From: Sphingobacterium nematocida | GTDB lineage: Bacteria > Bacteroidota > Bacteroidia > Sphingobacteriales > Sphingobacteriaceae | Assembly (NCBI RefSeq): GCF_900168125.1 | Contig: NZ_FUZF01000004.1 | Span: 186,001 to 250,000, forward strand | DNA: 64,000 bases | Direction: 5' to 3' | Part shown: piece after piece, positions 27,611 through 37,800 of the stretch | Numbering within the stretch: the stretch's first letter is position 1 | Layout of the letters: every line of letters begins with the position of its first letter | Program-made: the position numbers and the translations under genes | Notes under the pieces: generated by a model | Told to the model about the DNA's origin: nothing | Databases searched by the model: none | What the model saw: the letters and a program-made list of their open reading frames with translations, nothing else

Positions 27611-28504
27611 TTATGATCTCGGATGAAACTGTGTTATGACAGACTGTAGATATTCTTTGTCTATGTGTGCATAAATCTCTGTTGTAGTGATGCTTTCATG
27701 TCCCAGCATGTCTTGTACTGCACGTAGATCAGCACCTCCTTCCACCAGATGCGAGGCGAAGCTATGACGAAATGTGTGTGGACTGATTTGTTTTTTTAAG
27801 CCGATTTGAGCCGCAAGATCTTTTATGATGATAAATATCATCACGCGCGAGAGCGCTGCGCCTCTACGATTCAGAAACACATAATCTTCATGTCCGAGTT
27901 TTATTTTCTGTTGACTTCGAATTTCCTCCAGATAAATTTTTAAGTATTTTATGGCTTGATTACCAATGGGTACCAAACGTTCTTTGTTGCCCTTACCTTC
28001 TACTTTAATGAATTCAATATCTAGGAAAAGGTTCGAGATCTTTAACCCAATCAATTCAGATACGCGAAGGCCGCAACCGTAGAGCACTTCTAGGATAGCT
28101 TTGTTTCTAGCTCCTTCCGGGCTAGACAGATCTATTGCACTAATCAATGCATCGATTTCTTCAAGATGTAATACATCAGGTATTTTTCGGACTAGGCGAG
28201 GCGCCTCGATCAGCTCGACAGGATTGTTTTCCAAGTCGTGTTCTAGTTCTAGAAAGTTGAAGTAGGCTTTGAGTCCCGAAAGAAGTCTAGCTTGTGTAAA
28301 AGTTGATATGGAAAATGTATTCATCCATTTTAGAAAATCTTGCACATCCTGTGGTGAAAGTGAGTACAGATCGAGTTGTTGATCTTCACAGTACACTCTT
28401 AGCTTCTGAACGTCATTCAAGTAGGCAGATATTGAATTTTCAGAGAGATTTCTTTCGAATTCCAAATATCTTTTAAAATCTTTAAATGTAGTAGACCAAT
28501 CCAT
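27611..28504 (-). CDS. xerD: Tyrosine recombinase XerC/XerD
   Basis: Site-specific recombinase that resolves chromosome dimers at dif. The N-terminal SAM-like core-binding domain (about residues 3-90) is followed by the catalytic domain with the family residues: Arg in YGCGLRVSEL, HTFRHSFASHL, LGHESITTTEIYAHI with the tyrosine nucleophile. I start at the ATG at 28504 (297 residues); two codons upstream there is only a TTG. The length and the single visible copy suit XerD, but XerC cannot be excluded. It is unlikely to be an integrase: no phage or integron neighbours are present. Confidence 0.92.
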   Translation of the reverse strand: MDWSTTFKDFKRYLEFERNLSENSISAYLNDVQKLRVYCEDQQLDLYSLSPQDVQDFLKWMNTFSISTFTQARLLSGLKAYFNFLELEHDLENNPVELIEAPRLVRKIPDVLHLEEIDALISAIDLSSPEGARNKAILEVLYGCGLRVSELIGLKISNLFLDIEFIKVEGKGNKERLVPIGNQAIKYLKIYLEEIRSQQKIKLGHEDYVFLNRRGAALSRVMIFIIIKDLAAQIGLKKQISPHTFRHSFASHLVEGGADLRAVQDMLGHESITTTEIYAHIDKEYLQSVITQFHPRS

Positions 28505-28598
28505 AGACAAAATTAAATATTGTAATATTATTATTGTTTAATATGTATACTAAATTTTTAATGGTAATTTGGCATTAAATTAAAACAATGTTAAATTA

Positions 28599-31466
28599 AT
28601 GAGATTCTTAAAGCCTTTAGCTGTAGCATTTTTATTACCTGCTACTTTCGCATCTGTTGATGCATCTCCGTCACATATTTCAACATTAACAAAAGATGCT
28701 AAGCTTATCTTAGCGCAAGATACTTTAAATTGGCAAAATAAATTGCCTTTTGATAAGGATGTTACTGTTGGTCAGTTGAAAAACGGATTTAAGTACTATA
28801 TCCGTAAAAACGTAGAGCCAGAAAAGCGTGTTACTATGTATTTAGGAGTAAAAGTAGGTTCTATCTTAGAGAAAGAAGAAGAGCGCGGATTAGCTCATTT
28901 TCTTGAGCACATGAATTTCAATGGCTTAAAGCATTTTCCAAAAAATGATCTTGTTAATTATTTACAGAAAGCAGGTGTACGTTTTGGATCTGATCTAAAT
29001 GCCTATACCGGCTTTGAAGAGACCGTTTACCAATTACCTATACCTTCAGATGATCCCGAATTATTGAAGAATGGATTGCAGGTGATGCGTGATTGGGCAC
29101 AAGATGCTTTGTTGGTTACCGATGAAATCGATAAAGAGCGTGGTATTATCATGGAAGAAATGCGCGGAAGTAGAGGGGCTTCTCAGCGGATGCAGGACAA
29201 GTTTTTGCCGGTATTACTAAATGGGTCTTTATACGCTAATCGTTTGCCAATAGGAACTGAAGAAGTAGTGATGGGCTTTAAGCCAGACCTAATCCGTGAT
29301 TTTCATGTCAAATGGTATAGGCCAGATTTACAATCAATTATTATTGTGGGTGATATTGATGTGGCTCAGATCGAGAAAGAAGTTATTCGACTTTTTTCGG
29401 ATATGAAGACACCTAAAAATCCCGAAAAGCGTACCGAACATGCTGTTAAGTTATTAAACAAAAACCAGTTCTTGGTAGTTACAGATGCTGAGATGCCATC
29501 TACAGTTGGTCAGATAATAATCAAACACCCTGAAGAAAAGGTGAATACTGTAGGCGATTATAGAGTGTCATTGATGAAAAATATCTTTAATCAAATGATC
29601 AGTGCACGCTTACGCGAGATCAGTCAGCAGCCTAATCCGCCATTTATCCAATCAGGTATAAATATTAGTTCCCTTTTTGGAGGCTTAGATAATCTTTCTA
29701 TTTCTTTTGTCGCGAAACCAGGTATGTTTGAAGAAGGTCTTAAGGCGACCGTTCGCGAATTGGATCGTTTTCAGAAATTCGGATTTACAGAGTCTGAGTT
29801 TAAAAGAACTGTATCCGCTTTCGCAAAAAGTAATGAAACCGTATATAGGGAGCGCGATAAGAAAAAGTCGGATGGTTACGTGAGCACTTATTTACAACAT
29901 TTCCTGAATGACGCACCAGCTTTGAGTAATGAAGATCGTTATCAGATTACCAAACAATTGTTACCAACGTTGACATTAAAAGAAGTTGAAGCAATAGGGA
30001 AACGTTTTTATGTAGATAATAATCGGGATATTATTATTCTTGGACCAGAGAAAGATAAAGCGACGCTTCCTCAAGAAGCACAAGTTAATGCTTGGCTGGC
30101 GGAAGTGGATAAAGAGAACTTGACAGCTTACGAAGATAAAGTTTCAGAGCTTCCCTTACTAGCCAAACAACCAGTAAAAGGAAGTGTAAAATCAACAAAA
30201 GAAATAGCTGAGATTCAAACTAAAGAACTTATTTTGAGTAATGGAGTAAAGGTTTTATTGAAACCCACAACATTCAAAAATGATCAAATTTTAATTTCAG
30301 CATTCAGCCCAGGGGGAACTTCATTATACTCCGATGCAGAATATCTGACGGCTTCTAATGCAGCTGCTTTTGTAAATGGTTCTGGAGTCGGACAATTAAA
30401 TGCAATCGAACTGAGGAAATACTTAACAGGAAAGAACGTAAATATCTCTCCTTATTTAGGAGAGCGTTCCGAAGGCCTATCTGGATCATCTGATAAAGAA
30501 GGGTTGAAAACCGCCTTCGAGATGATTTATGGATATTTCACGGAGCCAAGATTGGATGATGACGTGTTTCAAAGTGGAATGGCACGTACACTTTCTTCCA
30601 TGCAAAATAGAGAAGATGATCCTAACTTTGTATTCTCTGATGTCATGACAAGAACTTTGTATCAGGACAATGTTCGTCGAACTATCCCTTCTCCAGAACA
30701 AATCAAGACTATCAATCAAAAGCGGGCTTTAGAAATCTTCAAAGAACGTTTTGCAGATGCATCTGATTTTACATTTACGGTTGTAGGTTCATTCACGGAA
30801 GACGAAATCAAACCTTACTTGGAGCAGTATCTAGCCGCATTACCAAATCTAGGAAGAAAAGAATCAGCCAAAGACTTGGGGATAGTAGAGCCGGTAAAAG
30901 GTGTGGAAAAAGTCGTTCGTAAAGGAAAAGAAGCCAAAGCACAAGTTCAAATGTCATACTATGGAGACTATGCATACTCTGAGAAGGAGAATATGAACTT
31001 TGATGCCTTGGAGAGTATTTTATCCATTACGTTATTGGAGCGTCTTCGCGAAGATGAAAGTGGCGTATACGGGACAGGAGCCAGGGGATCGTCCTCTAAA
31101 TATCCAAAAGGGCGCTACAGTTTTAGCATCGGATTTGGTACTAGCGTAGACAAATACGAGTCATTGATCAATTCGGCGATAGATGAAGTTAACAAGATAA
31201 AAACAAACGGTCCGAAGCAAACTGATCTCGATAAATTTGTAATCGAACAAAAACGTCAGCTAGAGCTACAGTTGAAGGAGAATGGTTTTTGGATGGGACA
31301 GATTTCTAATGCCTACCAAAATAATGAAGATCCAACATATATTCTTCGTTATCTGGACGAATTGAGCAAGGTTTCAGTTCAGTCGGTTAAAGAAGTAGCG
31401 GAGAAGTATCTAAAATCGGATCGTCTTTTCAAGTTTATTTTATTGCCTGAAGAACAATCGAAATAA
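28599..31466 (+). CDS. M16 family zinc metallopeptidase (insulinase/pitrilysin type)
   Basis: Exported peptidase of 955 residues with a signal peptide (residues 1-22). The N-terminal M16 unit carries the inverted zinc motif HFLEH (His100, Glu103, His104), with the third ligand glutamate expected in the RGIIMEEMRGS stretch. The second M16 unit (from about residue 530) lacks a zinc site and has the usual structural role. It should degrade peptides in the periplasm. A strong terminator follows. It is divergent from xerD and not in an operon. Confidence 0.92.
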   Translation: MRFLKPLAVAFLLPATFASVDASPSHISTLTKDAKLILAQDTLNWQNKLPFDKDVTVGQLKNGFKYYIRKNVEPEKRVTMYLGVKVGSILEKEEERGLAHFLEHMNFNGLKHFPKNDLVNYLQKAGVRFGSDLNAYTGFEETVYQLPIPSDDPELLKNGLQVMRDWAQDALLVTDEIDKERGIIMEEMRGSRGASQRMQDKFLPVLLNGSLYANRLPIGTEEVVMGFKPDLIRDFHVKWYRPDLQSIIIVGDIDVAQIEKEVIRLFSDMKTPKNPEKRTEHAVKLLNKNQFLVVTDAEMPSTVGQIIIKHPEEKVNTVGDYRVSLMKNIFNQMISARLREISQQPNPPFIQSGINISSLFGGLDNLSISFVAKPGMFEEGLKATVRELDRFQKFGFTESEFKRTVSAFAKSNETVYRERDKKKSDGYVSTYLQHFLNDAPALSNEDRYQITKQLLPTLTLKEVEAIGKRFYVDNNRDIIILGPEKDKATLPQEAQVNAWLAEVDKENLTAYEDKVSELPLLAKQPVKGSVKSTKEIAEIQTKELILSNGVKVLLKPTTFKNDQILISAFSPGGTSLYSDAEYLTASNAAAFVNGSGVGQLNAIELRKYLTGKNVNISPYLGERSEGLSGSSDKEGLKTAFEMIYGYFTEPRLDDDVFQSGMARTLSSMQNREDDPNFVFSDVMTRTLYQDNVRRTIPSPEQIKTINQKRALEIFKERFADASDFTFTVVGSFTEDEIKPYLEQYLAALPNLGRKESAKDLGIVEPVKGVEKVVRKGKEAKAQVQMSYYGDYAYSEKENMNFDALESILSITLLERLREDESGVYGTGARGSSSKYPKGRYSFSIGFGTSVDKYESLINSAIDEVNKIKTNGPKQTDLDKFVIEQKRQLELQLKENGFWMGQISNAYQNNEDPTYILRYLDELSKVSVQSVKEVAEKYLKSDRLFKFILLPEEQSK

Positions 31467-31477
31467 GAATGATCAAT

Positions 31478-31511
31478 AAAAAAAGAGGTGCAAACATGCA
31501 CCTCTTTTTTT
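31478..31511. terminator. Bidirectional terminator after the M16 peptidase gene
   Basis: A 15-bp stem (A-run, GAGGTGCA and complement) with a 4-base loop lies between convergent genes and ends in a T-run on each strand. Confidence 0.85.
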
Positions 31512-31522
31512 ATTAAAGCGAC

Positions 31523-32167
31523 CTACGGTACTTCTTGTTCATGTTTAAAAACTCGTTGATGGTGTTTCCAGTCTTTAACATGTTTTCCTCCCAATAGTTC
31601 TCTTCGTGAATCTTCAATACCCAAACAGTCAAAGACAGCGAGGGCACAGAGGTAAGCGATGAACTCTTTGGATTTATGGACTAAGTTTTTTTCAAAGGTT
31701 AACCGTCTATTTGTAGTGTCGGCTGTGTAGTAATTTGATTTTAACTTTCGAAGCTGAATGATATTTATCAAACTATCTAATATCTCTTCCCAAAAACCAA
31801 CAAGTTGTTTAATCTCTTGAAGTAAAAGTGTTTCAAGTAATCTGTCAAGGGCAGATTTTGTTATATTTTTTTTTGATGTGTAGATTGATTTACCTTTGAT
31901 ATAAGGATGCTGCAATCCTTGATCGATTATTAATGCAAAAGAACTATCAAACAACCGGATAGACGCGACCGTATCCACTACGGATTCTTCTTTTTTAATC
32001 CATTTGTTCAGGTTTTTGCTTTTGAGGTAAGCGATTAGTTCATCTTGGGATAAACGTGCCGATACTGCAAGCTGTATAACATCCCCTTTTTGTCCTATTA
32101 TTGAAACACCTGTTTCGCTATCGCGTATGCTGATATAGTAGGTTTTACCCTCAATTTCTATGTACAT
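31523..32167 (-). CDS. Degenerate YgjP/SprT-like (DUF45) protein lacking the HExxH motif
   Basis: This 214-residue protein follows the layout of YgjP-like metallopeptidases: an N-terminal beta region (residues 1-60), a helical linker, then a motif resembling the family's KSRWGSC segment (RKLKSNYYTADTT, about residue 140). The zinc helix comes next. Where the family has HELxH, this protein reads LAVFD (residues 176-180). The later family motif NHSxxFW is echoed by KHVKDW (His196). If the relationship is right it is a pseudo-peptidase. No signal peptide is present. The resemblance is by eye and could be coincidental. Confidence 0.5.
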   Translation of the reverse strand: MYIEIEGKTYYISIRDSETGVSIIGQKGDVIQLAVSARLSQDELIAYLKSKNLNKWIKKEESVVDTVASIRLFDSSFALIIDQGLQHPYIKGKSIYTSKKNITKSALDRLLETLLLQEIKQLVGFWEEILDSLINIIQLRKLKSNYYTADTTNRRLTFEKNLVHKSKEFIAYLCALAVFDCLGIEDSRRELLGGKHVKDWKHHQRVFKHEQEVP

Positions 32168-32361
32168 TATAAAATCGTTACCTTATAATCTAGTGATGAT
32201 TTGCTATGTTTGTAGATGTATGAATCCATTGCAATCGTACTATATGCAAATGTAATGAACAGAATTTGATATTATCGATTGCGTTCAAGAACACTTTTTG
32301 AAAATAAGTACAATCCTAAAATCTGCGATGGTTTCAGCAACGCTAATAAATAAAAAAATCA

Positions 32362-34365
32362 ATGAAAAAAGTAATTGTACTTACAGCCGCTTTAACCGGT
32401 GCTACAGTAGCTTTTGCACAGCAGCACCAAGCTATTAATCTCTCCCTCATGGACCAGGGGGTACGCCCACAAGATGATTTTTATAATTATGTAAATGGAA
32501 ACTGGATGAAGTCTGTCGAAATTCCCTCAGACAAAGCTAGGTGGGGCTCTTTCGATGAGTTACGTGAAAATACAGATATAGCTGCATTAAAGATCCTAAA
32601 AGCATCGTTACAAACTAACTTTACTAAAGGTTCTGACGGTCAGAAAATCGCAGACCTCTATAGGTCGTTTGTTGACTTTGATACCAGAAATAAACTTGGT
32701 GTAGAACCTATTCAGGAGCAGCTTAACAAAATTGATGCGATTAAAAACTTAAAGGATCTTACATCCTATTTTGTCGCGTATGGTCGCGAGGGGGGGAATC
32801 CTTTCTACGGAGGATATGTGGGAGCTCACATGAAAAACTCCAGTATGAATGCTGTCTATCTTGCAGGAGGCAGTCTTGGATTAGGGCGTTCATATTACCA
32901 GAAGGTGGATGACAATAATACCAAAACATTGGGAGACTATTCTGACTATATATCCACATTGTATGCAAAGGTTGGTCAGCGCACACGCGATCTGAAAGGG
33001 CCAAAAGTTGTAGCTTTTGAAAAGTCTATCGCTTCTTACTTGAAGACAATTGAAGAGTCGCGGGATGCACAGAAAAGATATAATCCTGTTGCTGTAAAAG
33101 ATCTTGGTAAATTGGTGAAAAATGTAGATGTAGCACAGTATTTAACAGGTATGGGCTTTAAGGCAGATACGGTTATTATAGGAGAGCTCAACTATTTTAA
33201 AAATTTAGATAAAATCGTGAACGAGAAGAATATTCCTGTTATTAAGGAATATCTAAAGTTTCATGTAATGAACGACGGTACCTCTTATTTGACTCAGGAA
33301 TTGGACGAGTTAGCTTTTACCTTCTTTGGACAAAAGCTAAAAGGACAAAAGGAACAACGTGCATTGGATAAAAGAGGACTAGAATTTGTTAACGAAAACG
33401 TAGGCGAACTGTTAGGTAAACTTTATGTCAAAGAAAATTTCCCAGAAGATGCTAAAGCGGCTTGCGAGGAGCTTGTCGGTTATTTGGTGAAATCTTTTGA
33501 GCAACATATCAATGACCTAACCTGGATGTCTCCGGTTACCAAAGTGAAAGCCGTAGAAAAATTGTCTAAATTTAATGTGAAGATTGGATATCCAGATAAA
33601 TGGAAAGATTACTCAAAATTAGCTGTTAACAGTTCTTTGGCAGACAATATACGTAATATACATATTTGGGCTTTTGAACAAAACCTAGCAAAACAGGGTA
33701 AACCTGTGGATAAAACAGAGTGGGGGATGAGCCCGCAGACTGTAAATGCATATTATAGCCCATTGTACAACGAGATTGTATTTCCTGCGGCAATCTTACA
33801 GCCCCCTTTCTATGATTATAAGGCAGATGCCGCAGTTAATTTCGGTGGTATTGGTGCTGTTATCGGGCACGAGTTGTCGCATGGATTTGATGACTCGGGT
33901 TCACAGTATGACGGAAATGGAAACCTGAACAATTGGTGGACAAAAGAAGATAAAGCAAAGTTTGATGCTGCAGCAAACGCATTAGTAGCGCAGTTCGAAT
34001 CGTACGAGCCCGTACCGGGGGTGTTTGTCAATGGCCGATTTACATTAGGCGAAAATATTGGGGATCTTGGTGGATCTTCTGTGGCTTTTGATGCGATGAA
34101 GATGTATCTTAAAGATAAAGGAAACCCTGGTAAAATTGATGGATTTACACCAGAGCAACGTTTCTTTTTGTCATGGGCTACGATTTGGCGTACAAAAACG
34201 ACAGATGAATTTGTGGTGAATCAAGTAAAGACCGACCCACATTCACCTGCGCAATACCGTGCTTTTGGACCTATTATCAATCTTAACGGATTTCATGAAG
34301 CATGGGCTACCAAAGAGGGAGATAAGCTATATGTCCCCAAGGAGAAACGTATTGTTATTTGGTAA
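32362..34365 (+). CDS. M13 family (neprilysin/PepO-like) zinc endopeptidase
   Basis: Exported oligopeptidase of 667 residues with a signal peptide (residues 1-19, AFAQ) and no lipobox. The M13 N-terminal domain begins MDQGVRPQDDFYNYVNGNWM, and the catalytic domain carries HELSH (His503, Glu504, His507) and the third-ligand motif ENIGD (Glu564, Asp568). The C-terminal CxxW/VW end is represented by KRIVIW. It is a single-gene unit with a strong downstream terminator. Confidence 0.94.
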   Translation: MKKVIVLTAALTGATVAFAQQHQAINLSLMDQGVRPQDDFYNYVNGNWMKSVEIPSDKARWGSFDELRENTDIAALKILKASLQTNFTKGSDGQKIADLYRSFVDFDTRNKLGVEPIQEQLNKIDAIKNLKDLTSYFVAYGREGGNPFYGGYVGAHMKNSSMNAVYLAGGSLGLGRSYYQKVDDNNTKTLGDYSDYISTLYAKVGQRTRDLKGPKVVAFEKSIASYLKTIEESRDAQKRYNPVAVKDLGKLVKNVDVAQYLTGMGFKADTVIIGELNYFKNLDKIVNEKNIPVIKEYLKFHVMNDGTSYLTQELDELAFTFFGQKLKGQKEQRALDKRGLEFVNENVGELLGKLYVKENFPEDAKAACEELVGYLVKSFEQHINDLTWMSPVTKVKAVEKLSKFNVKIGYPDKWKDYSKLAVNSSLADNIRNIHIWAFEQNLAKQGKPVDKTEWGMSPQTVNAYYSPLYNEIVFPAAILQPPFYDYKADAAVNFGGIGAVIGHELSHGFDDSGSQYDGNGNLNNWWTKEDKAKFDAAANALVAQFESYEPVPGVFVNGRFTLGENIGDLGGSSVAFDAMKMYLKDKGNPGKIDGFTPEQRFFLSWATIWRTKTTDEFVVNQVKTDPHSPAQYRAFGPIINLNGFHEAWATKEGDKLYVPKEKRIVIW

Positions 34366-34389
34366 CCCCGAAACAATGTTTTAAACAGT

Positions 34390-34430
34390 AAAAGAAGCGG
34401 GATCTGAATTTTCAGATCCCGCTTCTTTTC
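34390..34430. terminator. Bidirectional terminator after the M13 peptidase gene
   Basis: A perfect 18-bp stem with a 4-base loop ATTT, flanked by A-run and T-run. It separates the peptidase gene from the convergent small gene at 34431. Confidence 0.9.
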
Positions 34431-34724
34431 TTATTTTAATTTATTTATTGCGTCCTGTTCTTTGAGTTTGTCTACATTATTTTTGTCGCCAAACTCTTCT
34501 GTTTTTTGTTGGAATGCGTCCAAAATCTCACGTATAGCGTCGGAATTCTCTGCAGTGCGTTGATAGATATCAGGCATCTTGGACTCTATTAAATTGTCAC
34601 CCAGTTCAATGTTGTCCACCTCGATTTTTCCTATCTTTTCCAATACCGCTTGTTGGCTATTACGCACATCTTCCAGCTCGCGTGTGATTTTTTCCATCAA
34701 CTCAAATTTCTTTAATTTATCCAT
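34431..34724 (-). CDS. Small charged helical hypothetical protein
   Basis: I do not recognise this 97-residue protein. It is rich in Glu, Lys, Asp and Asn with heptad-like spacing of Leu/Ile, so a coiled coil over most of its length is likely. It lacks a signal peptide and membrane segment. It lies downstream of smc but a strong terminator (34781-34816) separates them, so it has its own promoter. Confidence 0.65.
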   Translation of the reverse strand: MDKLKKFELMEKITRELEDVRNSQQAVLEKIGKIEVDNIELGDNLIESKMPDIYQRTAENSDAIREILDAFQQKTEEFGDKNNVDKLKEQDAINKLK

Positions 34725-34780
34725 TTTCTCTATCAGTTGTTACATCTATAGAACGGTCGGAAACAGAAAAAGTTTGTTCA

Positions 34781-34816
34781 AAAAAAATCCCAATAACTTA
34801 CTGAAGTTATTGGGAT
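34781..34816 (-). terminator. Terminator of smc
   Basis: On the minus strand a 13-bp stem (ATCCCAATAACTT and complement, 4-base loop) is followed by seven T. It begins 28 bases after the smc stop codon. Confidence 0.9.
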
Positions 34817-34844
34817 CTCTAATTGCTTGTTTTGTTGTACAGCC

Positions 34845-37800
34845 CTAAGCGACATCGCGCAGGTCAACAGGCACCACGCGAGATATACCTTGCTCTACCA
34901 TGGTGACACCGTATATAATGTCTGTACTTGCTATCGTACGTTTGTTATGAGACACAACAATGAATTGCGATTGATTGGAAAATTCACGTATGATCTTGTT
35001 AAATTTATCAATATTAGTGTCATCCAAAGGCGCATCGACCTCATCGAATATACAGAAAGGGGCGGGTTTCAATAAGTATAATGAAAACAGCAAAGCAGTA
35101 GACGTAAGTGTTTTTTCTCCACCGGAAAGCTGATTGATTGACAAAGGACGCTTGCCTTTCGGACGAGCGATAATATCAATGTCCGATTCCAATGGGTTTT
35201 TAGGATCACTCAATATTAAATCACAGCTGTCTTCTTCGTTGAATAAAGAACGGAATACCCGGATAAAGTTCTCTCTAACAGAAGTAAAGGCCGCCATGAA
35301 CTTGTCATTGGCACTGTCATCAATTTCTTGAATGGTCGATAGTAACGAGTCTTTAGCTTCTACCAAATCATTTTTTTCTTTCGTGATAAAATTGAAACGT
35401 TCCGTAATTTCATCGTATGCTTCCTTGGCCATCGGGTTGATGGTTCCATATTCATCAAGCTGCTTTTTCAATCGTGTACAGGCCGAACCTAGTTCTTCCT
35501 GAGATTGGGTTAACTCAGGCATATCGCCCTCAAGAAGCTCCTTGATATCAATATTGAATTCGACTGCCAACCTTTCTTTCAAACTGTTAAGGTCGATTTG
35601 TAGAGTAGTCTTTTTATCTTTAATCTCTGTCACCAAGAAATCATACTGATCCTTCGATTTTCTAAGCGCGGTCAATTCTTCTTCTAAGTCATTGAGATGT
35701 TTACGGAACGCATAGAAAACTTCCTCCATTTCGTGCAAAGCTTTTTCTAACGATTCTTTTTGTTCGTAAAGCTCTTTGAGGTCATCATCGTTGCTATCTG
35801 TAAACGTCAAGGCGTCTTTCATATCGAGCTTAATCTGCTCTTGATCAGCTGTGTTTTTATTAATACGGGATTCTAAAGCTTCCTTTTGACTTTCTCTGTA
35901 TTCTAGGTCTTTTTGAATACCCGATACCTTATTTTGCTGCTGATGCAGACGAATATTCTCTTGGTTGTAAGCCGTCGATTTTTCAGTCAACACTTCGTTC
36001 AATTCCTGAAATGCATTTTGAAGGTCTTGGGACTGCTTTTGGCGCTCCTCACTCTCCACATGCAGAATCTTTAGTTCTGGTTCTGCTTTATTAAGATCTT
36101 CGGATATCTGGCCTAGACGAGCCTCGATATCAGCTTTACGATTCTGTGAATTAGCCAAAAAGGCCTGATATTGCTCCTGTTTAGTCTTTACGGATGTCCA
36201 TTCATTTTGAAGGCGCGCTAGCTGTATGCGTAGCTCATCAATTAACTCCTTTTGAGATTGTAGTTTTAATGAAGCAATAAGTTGAATTTGTTCCTGCTCG
36301 ACTTGTTGCAAATCAGCAATGTGTTCATTCAGCGCTTTTATTTCTTTCGCCAAATTCTCTAGGTTCTTTGCTCGTCCGATTCTTTTTCCTTCAAAAAGTC
36401 CTACCGAACCACCACTCAAGCCTAATTTGTGCTTATTGAATTTACCTTCATGGTGCAGTAATATACTGTCAGTAGAAGGCAATTCGACTTCGATAGATTT
36501 TGAATCATCAGCATGTAACAGATAGACATTTTTCAATAACTCTAGGCATAGCTTTTCGTATTTTTTGTCTACTTTGATGACCTGCATTGCAGGGATCATA
36601 TTGTCAGGAATAATGACCGCAGACGCTGTTTCTACAGGAAGTACTGCATCTAGAACAAAAAAGTTGGCGCGTCCTCTAGCAGCGTCGCTCAATAGATTGA
36701 TAGCCTGAATAGCATCTTGCTGTGTATCTACTACATAGTGGTTCATTACTGACTCCAGGTAGTTCTCAATAGCTACACGATATTCCTCTTTACAAAAGAG
36801 AATGTCCGAAAATAGGGGGTAAGATTTGCCCCAACCCGCATTTTTACGTAAAAATTTGATTGACTCGGGAAAACCTTCCAAGTTGTCCACCAAAGACTTT
36901 GTAAGGTTATATTCATTCTGCTTAGCATCTACCAAGCGAGACTCCTTACTTAGTTGATCTTTTGCTTTACTCAGCTTCTCTTCTGCTGTCTGTATTTTAT
37001 TGCTGAGATCATTCTCTTGTTCAAGTACTTGCTCGTATTGTGATTGCTGTGCATCTACTTTCAGTTGCAATTCATTCACAGATAGATTGAATTGATTCAA
37101 TTCTTCGGCTTTACTACTTGCGTCGGTTATATTGCGAAGAGATTCTTGCTCGAGCGATTCTTTCTGAATATTAAAGACAGCAATGTCTTTCTCTACTTTG
37201 TAGATTTTATTCTGCAATTCATTGTTATCTGCTGCAAAACGGTCTAACTTATTTTTAGCAGTCTGTTGTTGACCTCTTAATTCTTCAACCTCTGTTTTAT
37301 TCTTCTGGATATCATCTTGGTATACGTCCAGTTTTGCCTGTTCTTCATAAAGCTCTTCGTTGAGTCTTTTTAGGGTATAATCCACATGGCTCAACTGTTG
37401 CTTGTCAAGATTTTGCTCGGTCTGTATACGTGCATCGCGCTCTTGCAGATGATGTAGACGCTCGTTTTTTATTTTACGCTCTGATTCATAGGCGCGAATC
37501 TTATTCTGGAATTCGTGCGTAGTTTTTTGTTGCGTGGATAAGCTTTTCTCTTTAACTAAAATTTCTTCACGACCTACACGAAGCTCTTTCTCTTTATTGT
37601 CAATTTGTTCGAGGGTATTTTGAAGCGCTTGTTGAAGATCTTTTTCTTTTTCACTCAAAGAGGTTAGATCTGAGCTGAAACTATCTAGACGATAATAAGC
37701 TAAACCTACACTAGCCTGCTTATACTCTTCTTTCAATAAGAAGTACTTGTCCGCTTTCTTAGCTTGATTTTCTAAGGACTTTAGGTTTTTTGTGATTTCA

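Noticed and set aside
27611..28504. Phage or integron integrase
   Set aside because: The protein has XerC/XerD length and motifs, and no attachment site, phage gene or cassette array is nearby.
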